Below are positions 1-11,420 of a DNA stretch of 64,000 nucleotides, piece after piece. This DNA comes from Microcebus murinus (lineage: Eukaryota > Chordata > Mammalia > Primates > Cheirogaleidae), in contig NC_134104.1 of NCBI RefSeq assembly GCF_040939455.1, positions 142,636,501 through 142,700,500 of the forward strand, read 5' to 3'. Made by a program: the position numbers and the translations under genes. Below the pieces are notes generated by a model that saw nothing but the letters and a program-made list of their open reading frames with translations, was not told where the DNA came from and searched no databases. Within the stretch, counting starts at the first letter, position 1; the number at the start of each line of letters is the position of its first letter.

Positions 1-810
1 CTTCAAATTTAGCTTATTGGTGGAAAACCTAATTCAGCAGCCCCTCCTTTGGTTTAAAAACTAACTTAGGTCTAGAAAAGATCTTCCCTTGATCCCAAGC
101 ACCTCATTCTCACTCTTTGAAGAGGAGAGATTTCTGTTAAGCTCTCCAGGTTATGCTTCTCACCTTTAGAAGTGTAATTCTCTGTCTCCTTCTGAACTCT
201 GCAACAACATGTGTGCATCCAGAAGTTTCTTCTCTATGCCCCCATTCCATTTCAACTCCTTTGGGCAGGCATTCCTCTTATCTTATGATTAATATTTTCA
301 GCTTTCTCCATGTTTCACTGAATACACATTTACATTTTTATTTCTGATTCTCCTTCATATTTTGAGGTGATTTCTCAAACTATGTGCCAAGTTCTTTACT
401 TTAAATGTATAGATCACACATAATTCAATCATTGATCCCATCTAGAGGCTGCCTTTAGATTATTGAATGAGGTGCTTTAACAGAACTGCAATATTAAAAC
501 CTAGTTCTTATATTTTTATATATCCATTTTATTCAACATTTTTCCCATTTTTATTAGATGCATCTAATTGCTTCTTTTATAATCATATACAGTAATTTTT
601 TTTTTCTATTTTGAGAGGCTAAAATTATTCTTCCAGTAGATTCTTCAAAAAAGGCTCAAGGGAAATCTGTTCCTCAAGATTTCTTATGTACTTTAAAATG
701 TTATTCCTTTGCCTTTGAGCTTGAATGACAGTCACTAATTCCAACTTGTAGGTTCTAGAACAGCTTGAAAGGAAGATGGTATTTGACTTGGTTCTTTAAA
801 GAGCATAAGA
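1..810. other. Unassigned AT-rich DNA
   Basis: I recognise no gene, RNA or repeat here. The short open frame at 153-347 has no recognisable motif and lies in AT-rich DNA, so I treat it as chance. The stretch ends at the start of the first Alu. Confidence 0.5.
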
Positions 811-1149
811 GGCCAGGTGAGGTGGCTCACGCCTGTAATCCTAGCTCTCTGGGAGGCCAAGGCAGGCGGATCGCTTGAGGTCAGGAGTTTGAAACCAACT
901 TGAGCAAGAGCGAGACCCCGTCTCTACTATATATAGAAATAAATTAATTGGCCAACTAATATATATAGAAAATATTAGCCGGGCATGGTGGCGCATGCCT
1001 GTAGTCCCAGCTACTCGGGAGCCTGAAGCAGTAGGATTGCTTGAGCCCAGGAGTTTGAGGTTGCTGTGAGCTAGGCTGACGCCACGGCACTCTCTCTAGC
1101 CTGAGCAACAAAGTGAGACTCCGTCTCAAAATAAATAAATAAATAAATA
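811..1149 (+). repeat. Lemur-type dimeric Alu SINE
   Basis: This is a 7SL-derived SINE copied by L1 machinery. The left arm starts GGCCAGGTGAGGTGGCTCAC and includes a Pol III A/B-box-like region. The right arm starts near 976 with GCCGGGCATGGTGGCGCATG and ends GCTGACGCCACGGCACTC. The arms are joined by an AT-rich linker holding TTGGCCAACTAAT. The tail is a decayed AATA repeat. The linker and the GAGCTAGGCTGACGCCACGG block are typical of lemur Alus rather than human AluJ/S/Y. No target-site duplication is evident, so the copy is probably not very recent. Confidence 0.95.
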
Positions 1150-2316
1150 CGATAGAGGATGAGAGGCGTACCCTCAAATCTGATGGAACAGCATGAATTA
1201 AGGCAGAGTCAGGAATTGAAAGAGTATAGTCAGAATTGCCATTTGGAATGTACTCTGTAAGAGATTACATTGTGAATTGAGTATAGATAGAAACCTTTCT
1301 TGACCACTCTATATATCCCTCATTACTTACAACAGTACCTAGAACATAGTTCCCAAGAAAAATTGTTGAATGAATGATAGCACAAATTAAAAAATTGTTT
1401 AAAAATAGATAGTGCCAAAACATAAATTTAATGTTAGACTTTAAATTTCATTATTCAAAACATTTTGGTTTATATATTGGTTATTTGGAAGATCACTCTA
1501 ACAGAATAGAGGGATGGATTGGTGGGACACCGGAGAAGAGCAGTCAAGGGAGAAACCTAGGTTAATAGTCCAAGCAAGACTGATGAGGCCCAAGCTACAG
1601 CAAAAGCAGCAGTAAGGAAAGGAAAAAGGAATTTATTTCAGATGAATGGAGCAGGTAACATGAGCAGGACTTGGTGACTGGTTGGATGTGGAAAAAGAGA
1701 GGGAGAACTTTGAGATGATACTGAAATGCGTAGAGTCTTGGTTGCTCTTAAGGAAATAATCTTCAAAATGACACTTCTGCTGAAGCCAAGGCCATTCCAA
1801 GAAGGTGTTTACACAGCCCCTTCCAGGGGCTGCCCTGAGGAAGCAGAGATGCCGAGAAATCTTTGCCAATGTATATGAGGAAATAGGAAACAACAGAATT
1901 CCTGAAAGCTAGAGAAGCTACTGAGGTGTGGCCATCAGTGCATGCCAGCCCTGGCCATGGGTGCAAACTGATTAAATGATCAATGTCAAACACAATCTAT
2001 GTAGCTCAAGATGTTCCTGAGACCAGGGAAAGCTGAAAGGTGTGCGATTTAAATGACCAGAAACATAATACATGGCGTACCACTGATGCTCTAGCCAGTG
2101 CAGCTAGATGTGGGTGCTATAAAGTCCAGAGATATTCGAGGCTTGCCCCTCAAGGCAAATAGCTAATGGGAAAGTGGAACCTAAAGATTGAGAGCTCATG
2201 TCTTAAGAACAAAAGGAAAATGCACAAAAGAAAGAGATACAGTCAAACATATGTCACACCTAAAAGCAATTCAAAAGCTAAGGCAAAAGTTTTGTTGAAT
2301 AGAAAGTGGTTCTCTG
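1150..2316. other. Mostly unassigned; MIR-like and L2-class traces
   Basis: Near 1318-1378 there is a MIR-3'-end-like stretch (ACAGTACCTAGAACATAG ... TTGTTGAATGAATG). From about 1480 to 1700 the text AGATCACTCTAACAGAATAGAGG ... GGACTTGGTGACTGGTTGGA matches an ancient mammalian repeat that I recall as L2-class; the same family seems to recur near 12126 and 14730. I see no gene. Open frames on the minus strand at 1633-1993 fall in this relic and carry no motif. Confidence 0.45.
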
Positions 2317-2620
2317 GGCCAGGCGCGGTGGCTCATGCCTATAATCTTAGCACTCTGAGAGGCCAAGGTGGGCAGATTGCTCGAGGTCAGGAGTTCGAAA
2401 CCAGCCTGAGCAAGAGCAAGACCCCATCTCTACTATAAATAGAAAGAAATTAATTGGCCAACTAATATTTATAGAAAAAATTAGCCGGGCATGGTGGCGC
2501 ATGCCTGTAGTCCCAGCTACTCAGGAAGCTGAGGCAGAAGGATCGCTTGAGCCCAGGAGTTTGAGGTTGCTGTGAGCTAGGCTGACGCCACGGCACTCAC
2601 TCTAGCCAGGGCAACAAAGT
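2317..2620 (+). repeat. Lemur-type Alu SINE, tail lost
   Basis: It opens GGCCAGGCGCGGTGGCTCATG. It has the TTGGCCAACTAATATTTATAG linker at about 2454-2475 and the right arm ending GCTGACGCCACGGCACTC near 2600. The usual GAGACTCTGTCTC plus poly(A) end is missing: the match stops after GGGCAACAAAGTG and unrelated sequence follows. This looks like a tail deletion rather than ordinary 5' truncation, because the 5' end is intact. Confidence 0.93.
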
Positions 2621-4440
2621 GTACTAAAACAAAGGGAGTCTCTAGTTTTATCTGGTAGAACTGTTTAAGTAAACCACTTGTGAATCATGGGTGCAAAATT
2701 CACATGCATATAGGTAACTATTAACTTAGGCATTAATACACATGAGTGTAAATATATATTTACACACCCATTTATACCTCTCCCCATAGTCATCATAGCC
2801 TTCCTCCATCACCCTGGAGTTTCCAGGGTAACATAATCAAGACAAGGACCAGTCTGGCTAGCAGATATGTAGGAATGATTATTAGTGGGTAGTACAGGTT
2901 TAGGTTAAGCCTCTAAGACTAGCACAAATAAAGATATTTTATTTAGACTTATACACTGCATTGAGTTTCCCCTTTCTCTTATAATTTAATCTCCCTTATC
3001 CATTATTAAAATGAGGGTTTTTGTTAAGAGAGGTTTAAAAACACCAGCATTTAGTGTTTATCTTTGGGGATGTTTTTAGAGGACATTGTCATTTTTGGTG
3101 AGATTTAGCATCTTCTAAATAATACTGAATATGTTTTCAGATAGGTTGATGAATTCAGGAAGAATCTCTCATAAGAGAATCCTCTGAAGAATACTAGCAC
3201 TAACTAATAATCCTGAATCACAGAAAGGAATATAAAATCTTAAGTCAAAATGAAATGGACAAATGATGCGCAATGACAATTTGATAAAATGAGGGTAAAA
3301 TTCAAAGTTCACAGGTAAGGCATGAACCCAGAGAGTACTCTCAGTACACAGTGCATCTTTACCTGCTGAGCCAGAAAGCAGTTTGTGACGAAGAAACTGA
3401 GTGTGACACAGCCTCACCCTCTTGTTCCCAGAGCTGCCCTGGCAACTGATTGTGTACTGCCTTTGAAAACACAATTTAGAAGATGCCATTTGACTGTCCT
3501 CAGAAAGGCATCATTAGTTAATTAAACTGTAGCTATTTAAGCCCCTGTAACAAGTAATGGGAATTTCAATTCTACTGATAAAAGGATATTATTTATAATG
3601 AGCTTCACCACAAAATGCTTTCTGAATGTGAAAGGCTAACCATTAAATTGTGACTCAGAACATTACCATAAAGTCTGAAGCTGCACGTACTGATTGAAAG
3701 GGAACCAGGATATGGAGAAATCATGAGAGCTAATGAGCCCAGCCTGGAGGAATATTAGGCTCTAAAAGGGCAATCTTCCAGATTCCTTGGGATAAAAATA
3801 GGAGGAAAGAAAGTGATTCAGGAAGGGGGTTTTGTTAGTTTTGTTTTTGGTGTTTCCTTATTATTATAATATCCAAAGAAGAATCCGATGGTTTATTTTT
3901 AATATTGCTAGAATGTTCTGCACTTTTTCTCTGGGAAATGTCAATGGCAACTGCAATTACTTAGAAGAAATTATTCAATAGTGTAAAATGGCTAGAATCA
4001 GTGCTCCTTGGCCCTCTTGCTTTTTATAGACCACTTCGTTTTCTTCTGCCATCAAAAGCCAACTCAAGTTTTCTATCTTCATATACCATCACTACATTTT
4101 GTTGTTTGATTCAACTACCAAGACAGGACACTTTTCCTCCTCCTTGAAGATTTTAGCTCCTAGATTACAATCACTTTCCATTATATTTTGCCAGCCATGA
4201 TGCAGGGTAATATTGGTATTCACATAATCTTCCAATACACAGATCTCTCAGTTCCTTGACCTCCTCGTTACAAAGGAACTTGTCTTCCACTCTACTTAAG
4301 ACATGATCATATCTAAATCTTGCCATTGCCAGTGATTACAACCCTTCACAATCTCAAGCTTAAACTACTGTCTTTTCAGTTGACTGAATCAATAGCCAAC
4401 AAATAATATCTTTGAAACACACACGGACTCCTGAACCATT
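2621..4440. other. Unassigned, repeat-poor DNA
   Basis: I recognise no repeat or gene. The part at about 3480-3720 is low in simple sequence and contains several homeodomain-type TAATTA/TTAATTAA cores, so it could be conserved noncoding DNA; that is inference only. The minus-strand open frame at 3169-3489 (106 codons) has no recognisable motif, no splice context and no start context that convinces me. Confidence 0.4.
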
Positions 4441-7235
4441 CCTTTTTTCTCGTTTTTAAAATTTTTTTTAAGTTATCATGGGTATTTACTAGTTGTATAT
4501 ATTTATAAGGTACATGTGATGTTTTGATGCAGACATACTATGTGATTAATCAAATCAGGATAATTGGGGTAACCATCACCTGGGGCATTTATCATTTCTT
4601 TATGTTAGGAACACTCCAATTCCACTCTTCTAGTTGTTTTAAAGTATACCCTTATTGTTGATTACAGTCATTTTGTTGTACTATCAAATATTGTTCACTC
4701 CATCTAACTATATTTTTGCACCCATTAAGCATTGCCACCTTCTCCCCCTTCCAGACACCTTTCCCAGGCTCCAGCAAATAGGTGGTCCACCCATTCATTC
4801 CTTTCTTTATCTTTCCGATCATCTCCATAATTTTGCCATTGCCATAATGTCCCATAAGTGGAATCAGATAGTGTGTAGGCATTTTAGATTGCCTTCTTTC
4901 ACTTAGTAACATAAATTTTAGATTCCTCCATGTCTTTTGGTGGCTTGATAGCTTATTTATTTTTGTCACTGAATAATATTCCATTGTATAGATGTACCAT
5001 GTTTTGTTTATTCATTTACTTAGAGAAGGACATCATGGCTGCTTCCAAGTTTGACAATTATGAATAAAGATGTTATAAAATCCACATCTGGTTTTTTTAT
5101 GTGGATGCAATTTTTCAACTCATTTGGAAAAATACCAAGGAACATGATTGTTGGTCTTAGAGTAAGAGTATATTTCTTTTATAAGAATCTGCCAAACTGT
5201 CTTTCAAAATGGCTGTACCAATTTGCATTCCCATCAAGAATGAATGAGAGCCCCTATTGCTCCACATCCTTGCCAGCATTTGATGTTACCTGTGTTCTCT
5301 ATTTTAGCCATTCTAATAGGTAGATAGTGGTATCTTGTTCTAATTTGCTTTTCACTAATGAAATATGTCAGGCATCTTTTCATATGCTTCTTTGCCACCT
5401 GTATATCTTCTTTAGTGAGGTGTTTGTTCAGATCTTATGCTTATTTTTGATTGGCTTGTTTGTTTGCTTATTGATGATTTTTAAGTGTCTGTTGTATATT
5501 TTGGGTACTACACTTTATCCGATATGTGTTTGACAAAGTCTAATTTATCAACTTCTTTTCTTTTAATGGATTGCAATTTTGGTGTTGAATCTAAAACATC
5601 ATATCCAAACCCGAGGTCATATAGACTATCTCCTATGCAATTTTCTAAGAGGCTTATGGTTTTACATTTTACAGTTAGGTCTATAATCCATTATTTAATT
5701 TTGTGAAAGGTGTAAGGTCTGTGTCTAAGTTCATTTTTTGCATGTTAATGTCTATATGTCTCAGCTCCATTTCTTAAAAAATTATCCTTTGTCCTTTGCT
5801 CCTTTGTCAAATATCAGTTGACTACATCTGCAAAGGTCTAACTCTTGGCCCTTTATTCTGTTCTATTGATCTATCTGTCTGTTGTCAACCTGTCTTATTA
5901 CTATAACTTTGTAACAAGTCTTGAAGTTGGATAGTATCAGTCCTCTAATTTTTTTGTACTCTCCATTAATATTGTGTTATCTATTCAAGTCATCACCTTT
6001 CTATATAAACTCTATAATCAGTGCATATCCACCAAATAACAGGCTGGGATTTTGAATGGGATTGCATTAATTCTACAGGATGACTTGGGAAGAACTGACA
6101 TCTTGATAAATATTGATCGAGTCATCTTATCCACAAATATGGAATATCTCTGTACTTATTTACATCTTCTTTGATTTCTTTCTTCAGAGTTTTATAGTTT
6201 TTCTCATATAGATCTAGTATTTTCTTAGATTTATAACTATTTCATTTTGTTACTATTATACATGTATTGTTTTTAATTTCAAAATCCAATTGTTCATTGT
6301 TTGTACATAAGAAAGCAATTCCCTTATATGTATTGATAGCCTACAAACTTATTATAGTCACTTATTTGTTCCAGGAAAATTTTTAGTAGTAGTTGTTGGT
6401 CCTTTGGAATTTTCTACATAGACAATCATGTCATCTGTGAACAAAAACTGTTTTCCCAATCTATATATCTTTTAATTTTTTTTTCATTTCTTGTCTCATA
6501 AAATTAGCTAGAATTTCCAGTACAATAATGAGAGCGGACATTCTTGCCTTGTTTCTGATCATGATGGGAAACTTCTTAGTTTCTCACCATTAAGTATGCT
6601 ACCTATAGATTTTTGTAGATGTGCTTTGTCAAATTGAGGTAGTTCCCTATTCCCAGCTTGCTGAGAGTTTTTAGCATGAATGGCTAATAGATTTTGTCAA
6701 ATTTTTTTTGCGTCTATTAATATTATTACAGGTTTTTTTCTTCTTTAACCTGTTGATATGATGAATTATAATGATTGATTTTCAAATGATGAATCAGCAT
6801 TGCTAAATCCCAGTTGGTCATAGAATATAATTTTTTTTATTCATTGTTGTAATTAATTTGCAATATTTTGTGTAAGGTCTTTTGAATCTATGTTTGTGAG
6901 TGATTTGGTCTATAGTTTTCTTTTCTTGAAATGTCTTTATCTGTTTTTGGTGTTAGGATAATGCTTATCTTATAGAATGAGTAAGGAATTATTTCTTCTG
7001 TTTCCATTTTCTGAAAAAGATTGTAGATAATTGGTAATTTCTTCCTTAAATCTTTGGTAGAATTTACCAATGAGCCTATCTGGGCCTGCTACTCTCTGTT
7101 TTGAAAGGTTATTAATTACCAATTTAATTTATTTAATAGATGCAGGCCTATTCAGATTACCTATTTTTTCCTCTATAACTTCTGATAAATTATCCATTTG
7201 ACCTCGGTTATCAAATTTGTGAGCATAGAATTGTA
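4441..7235 (-). repeat. Old L1 (3' UTR and C-terminal two thirds of ORF2), antisense
   Basis: The T-rich stretch at about 4441-4471 marks the decayed poly(A) of an L1 on the minus strand. It is followed by the L1M-type 3' UTR (GTACATGTGATGTTTTGATGCAG and TCAAATCAGGATAATTGGGG in antisense), then ORF2 read backwards. The ORF2 part carries many frameshifts. A short open piece at 6888-7070 still shows the reverse-transcriptase signature KENYRP preceded by ILTPKTDKD. The element continues after interruptions at about 7381-7459 and 9622-11420. It is long dead. Confidence 0.88.
6888..7070 (-). pseudogene. L1 ORF2 reverse-transcriptase fragment
   Basis: Sixty codons stay open on the minus strand. 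The text ILTPKTDKDISRKENYRP matches the start of the L1 ORF2 reverse-transcriptase domain (known family pattern: IxLIPKPxKDxxxxENYRPISL). The catalytic FADD box is not in this piece. Frames break on both sides. It is a relic of the surrounding old L1 and not a gene in use. Confidence 0.85.
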
Positions 7236-7380
7236 CATAATAACAGTTACCTTTGGAAACTAGAAAAAGAAGATAGAAAAAAATTATTATTATCTGTCTA
7301 TTTATCCATCTATCATCTATGTATATCCTGTTGGTTCTGTTTTTCTGGAGAACATTGGCTAATACATCAGCTTTGCCTAA
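7236..7380. repeat. Short insert or scar inside the old L1
   Basis: The L1 match stops near 7235 and resumes near 7381. Between them lie a TTATTATTATC/ATCTATC-rich stretch and TATATCCTGTTGGTTCTG ... CTGGAGAAC ... TGGCTAATACAT. The latter is the reverse complement of the start of the relic at 46665-47115, so this is probably an LTR-like fragment. L1 sequence is also missing across the gap, which points to an insertion plus deletion. Confidence 0.45.
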
Positions 7381-7475
7381 TGTATATATCTAGACTAGCT
7401 TTCTTTTGATTAGTGTTAGTATGGTACATTTTTCTTCATATCTTTACTTTTAATATATTTGTGTCTTTTTACATA

Positions 7476-8830
7476 TATTTCATAATATTATAGGAGTACA
7501 AATGTCTTGGTTACGTGAATTACTTTTGTACAGTTTGAGTTGAAGTTATAATTGCACCCATCACCCAGATAGTGTGCATTGTACCTATTGATATGAATTT
7601 ACCCATCCCCTCTTCCACCCTCTCACCTGCTTGATTTCTATTGAATTTTACTACCATATGTACACAAAAGTGTTGATTATTTATTTCCAATTTAATAGGG
7701 AGTATACGTGGGGTTTGTTTTTCCATTCTTGCAAAACTTCACTTAGGAGGACAGTCTCCAAGTCCATCTAGGTTGTTACAAAATGTATTAGTTCATCATT
7801 TTTTATGGCTGAGTAATACTCCATGGTATACATATACCACTTTATTAATTCACTCATGTATTGATGGGCACTTGGGTTGTTTCCACATCTTTGGGATTAT
7901 GAATTGTGCTGCTGTAAATGTTTGAGTGCAAGTGTCTTTTTTTCCATTGGGTAAATATCCAGTCATGGGATTGCTGAAACAAATGGTAGGTCTACTTTTT
8001 AGTTCTTTGAAGTATCTCCATACTACTTTCCATAGAGGTTGAACTAGTTTGCAGTGCCACCAACAGCGTATAAACATTGCTTTCTCTCCACATCCATGCC
8101 AGCATCTGTTGTTTTGGGACTTTTTGAAAAAAGCCATTCTCACTGTAGTTAGGTGATATCTCATTATGTTTTCAATTTGCATTTCCCTGATGATTAGAGA
8201 TGTTGAGCATTTTTTCACTTGTTTATTGACCATTAGTCTATCTTCTTTTGAAAGCCCACTTTTTAATGGGGTTGTTTGATGTTTTCTTGCTGATTTGCTT
8301 GAGTTAGTTGTAGATTCTGGTTATTAGCTCTTTATTAGATGTATAGCATGAAAATATCTCCTCCTATTATGTAGGTTGTCTATTCACTGTGTTGATTGTT
8401 TCATTGGCTGTGTGGAAGCTTTTTAATTTAATCAGGTTCCATTTATTTATTTTTATTGTTGCTGTGATTGCCTTTAGGGTCTTCTTCATAAATTCTTTGC
8501 CTGGGCCAATATCTATATGAGTTTTTCCAAGCTCTTCTTCTAGAATTCTTGCAGTTTCATGGCTTAGGTTTAAGTCTGTTAGCCATAGTGAATTAACTTT
8601 TGTGAGTAGTGAGAGGTGTGGATTATGTTTCAGTCTTCTATTAAATACACCTGGCTATCTAATTTTCACAGCACTATTTATAGAATAGGGATTCTTTTCC
8701 CCAGTATATGTTTTTGTCTGATTTGGAAAATATCAGTGGCTATATGAGGATGGTCTTACATTTGGGTTCTCTGTTCTGATCCATTGGTTTATGTCTCTAT
8801 TCTTTTGCCAGTACCATGTTGTTTTGGAAG
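7476..8830 (-). repeat. Younger L1, 3' UTR and ORF2 C-terminus, antisense
   Basis: It interrupts the old L1. Its 3' UTR (CATAATATTATAGGAGTACAAATGTC in antisense) differs from the old L1 and resembles the lemur L1 tails at 19142 and 25418. ORF2 C-terminal sequence follows to about 8825, where CTTTTGCCAGTACCATGTTGTTTTG ends the match. The old-L1 sequence is duplicated at its borders: TGTGTCTTTTTACATA at 7460-7475 and TGTATCTTTATACTA at 9607-9621. That suggests an imperfect target-site duplication enclosing this L1, the ORF1 piece and the Alu. Confidence 0.82.
7850..8233 (-). pseudogene. L1 ORF2 C-terminal fragment
   Basis: This 127-codon open stretch carries typical ORF2 C-terminal text: TSLIIREMQIE near the start, then CWWHCKLVQPLWK, and PKMWKQPKCPSIHE at the end. 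The zinc-knuckle region survives in part: C-x-x-x-C (CWHGC) followed by the CWWHC block. It lacks the endonuclease and reverse-transcriptase domains, so it is inert. Confidence 0.88.
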
Positions 8831-8834
8831 GAAG

Positions 8835-9308
8835 CTCAATGAATGACAAGAGAAAACAGAAATCCAACATACACACACACGCACACAACACACACAAAAA
8901 CAATACAGGAAATGAATGAAAAATTTACTAAGGAAATCTAATCATTAAAAAAAATCAAACAAAACTTCTGGAAATGAAAATTCATCAAGGAAATACAAAA
9001 CAGAGTGCAAAGCCTTAAGAATACACCATATCAGGCAGAAGAAAGAATCTCAGAGCTTGAAGAAAACACTTTTGAGTTAAATAAGTCAGTCAAAGAGAAA
9101 GATCTGAGAAACAAGAAGAAAGAACAAAACCTACAAGAAATATGAGATTATGTAAAAGGGCCTAACATAAGAAACAAAGACATGTCTGAGAGCAAAGAAG
9201 AAATTATATAGGGTGGGAAAACCTATTTGAGGGAATAATTGAGGAAAATTTCCCTGGATTTGGGAGAAATCTAGATATCCAGGTACAAAAAGCTCAAAGA
9301 ACAACCCT
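8835..9308 (+). repeat. L1 5' UTR end/ORF1 piece, opposite orientation
   Basis: Text such as GGAAGCTCAATGAATG near 8828-8845 and GAGATTATGTAAAAGGGCCTAAC at about 9142-9165 matches the sense strand of L1 from just before ORF1 into its coiled-coil and RRM region. A short CA-rich microsatellite at 8870-8900 interrupts it. It abuts the ORF2 piece of the younger antisense L1, head to head. Either it is the inverted 5' part of that L1 with about 3 kb lost, or a separate fragment. The frame is broken. Confidence 0.75.
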
Positions 9309-9601
9309 TGGGAGATTTTTTTTCTTTTGAGATGAAATCTCCCTCTATTACCCAGCTGGAGTGCAGTGGTAGGATCATAGCTCACTACAGCCTCAAACTC
9401 CTGGGTTTAAGTGATCCTGCTTGTCTCAGATGCCCAAGTAAGTGGAACTACAGGCACATGCCACTGCACCTGGCTAATTATTTTAGAGATGGGTTCTTGT
9501 TTTGTTTCCCAGGCTGATCTTGAACTCTTGGCCACAGGCAATCTTCCCATCTCAGCCTCCCAAGTAGTTGGGATTACGGGTGCAAGCTACCACACCCAGC
9601 T
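9309..9601 (-). repeat. Old Alu (AluJ-like), antisense
   Basis: The poly(T) and TTTTGAGATGAAATCTC at 9316-9345 is the decayed Alu 3' end. GGAGTGCAGTGGTAGGATCATAGC and CCTCCCAAGTAGTTGGGATTACGGG follow. It lacks the lemur linker seen in the other four copies, which marks it as an early, pre-lemur or basal Alu. Its 5' end lies next to the right-hand copy of the imperfect target duplication at 9607. Confidence 0.9.
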
Positions 9602-11420
9602 ATATATGTATCTTTATACTAAAAGTAACTTTCTTGTAGACCACATATAGTTGAGTCTTGTTTTTGGATCCACTCTGACAATCTCTGTAATTGTATTTAA
9701 ATCATTTTTCATAGAGTAAGATTGATATCTACCCTATTTGTTACATTTTCTATTTATTGTCTTTGTTCTTTATTTTATTTTTTTGTCTTCCACTGTTTTT
9801 CTGCATTCTCTAATTTTAACTGAATATTTTCATGGTTCCTTTTTTCCTTTCATTCTTGTCATTCATTTCACTTACACATTAGCTATGATGTGTATTTTTA
9901 TTACTATATTTTTGCTGTTATTATTTTGAACAAATTATATTCTGCTAAATCAATTAAAAATAAGAACAATAAAAGTTTACATTTTATTTTTATTTATTTC
10001 TTTTTTTTTAATGTTCTTTCTCTCTATATATAGATACAAATTTCTGATCTGGGTCATTTTCTTTCTCCGTGAAGAAATTCTCTTAACATTTCTTTCAAAG
10101 AAGGTCTACTCACAACAAATTCCCTTAATTTTTTTTTTTAATTTACTTTCACTTTTGAAGAGTAATATTACTCAATACAGGATTTTAGGTTGGTGATTTT
10201 TTGAAACATTAAATATTTCAATTACTCTCTTCTTGCTTTTATAGTTTTGAAAAGAAGTCCACAACAATTCTTATTCCTGATCCTTTATAGGTAAGACATT
10301 TATTTCCTCTGACTTCTTTCAAAATTTTTTGTCTTTTATTTTTGATTATGATATGGCTGGGTATATATTACTTGGTATTTGTCTTGCCTGGTGTTCTCTG
10401 AGTTTCCTGTATCTGTGATTTGGTGTCTATCATTAGTTTTAGGAAATTCTCAGTTATTATTATCTCATATTTTTCTTTTTTTCTTTGTTTTTCTTCTCCT
10501 CCTTCTGGTATTCTCATTTTACATATGTTACACTTTTTTAAATTGCCTCACAGTTTTTGGATATTTTGTGGTGTTTTCCATTCTTTTTGTTTCTTTTTAG
10601 ATTTTAGTTTTAAAAGTTTCTATTGGCATCAAGCTCACTGAGTTTTTCTTCAGTTCTATCTATTTTATCAATAGACCCATTAAAGGCATTCTTCATTTTT
10701 GTTATGGCAGGTTTTTAAAAATTTTTTTGCTATTTCTTTTTGATTCTTTCTTAGTGTTTCCATCTCTCTGCTTACATTATCCATCTAATCTTGTGTATTG
10801 AGCACTTGTTCCATTATGGCCCTTAGGATATTAATCACAGTGGTTTTAATTCATGATCTGATAATCCCAACACCTTACCATATGAATCTGGTACTGATGC
10901 TTGCTCTAACTTTCAAACTATGTGTTTCGTTGTTGTTGTTGTTGTTGTTGTTGATTATGCCTTGTAATTTTTGTGCCAAGTCAGGCTGCTTGGACTGTGT
11001 AAAAGAAACAAGGTAAATAAGCCTATAGTGTCAGGTTTTAGATTTATCTGGTGAGGGGTTGGACTGTGTTTATTGTTTGCAATAGCTGTAGGTGTCAGGG
11101 GCCAAAATTTCCTCTGGTGTTTTTATTTTTCTGTCCGTTGTTGTTTTTGAGTTTCCCTAGTTACTTCTTAAATATTGTCTGGAAAGCATTTTCCTTTCAG
11201 TTATGTCTCTTTATTATTATATAGGAGGCTTTTTGATATGGTGGTGAAGTTTTAGGGGAAAGAAATTATTCTATAGTCCTGATTAACCTATCTTTTACTA
11301 AGCCTGTACCCTTGGGCTATAATCTTCACAATGGCTTCTACGGTTTTGCTGTGTACCCTCACCCTTAATACTCAGGAGAAACAGGAAGACTAGAGGGTGT
11401 TAAAGTTGGGTACTTCCTAC
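9602..11420 (-). repeat. 5' half of the old L1 (ORF2 start, ORF1, 5' UTR), antisense
   Basis: The L1 consensus picks up where it left off at 7459. CTTGTAGACCACATATAGTTGAGTCTTG and GATCCACTCTGACAATCTC are followed by the ORF1 and 5' UTR blocks of an L1M-type element, for example TTCTCCTCCTTCTGGTATTC and CTCTGCTTACATTATCCATC. Near 10992-11030 GTAAAAGAAACAAGGTAAATAAGCC still matches the 5' UTR. The 5' border is uncertain and may extend towards 11700. A (GTT)n run lies at 10929-10953. Confidence 0.8.

Noticed and set aside
811..1149. Pol III RNA gene
   Set aside because: A and B boxes are present because Alu descends from 7SL RNA, but the copy is a SINE with diverged boxes, not a 7SL gene.
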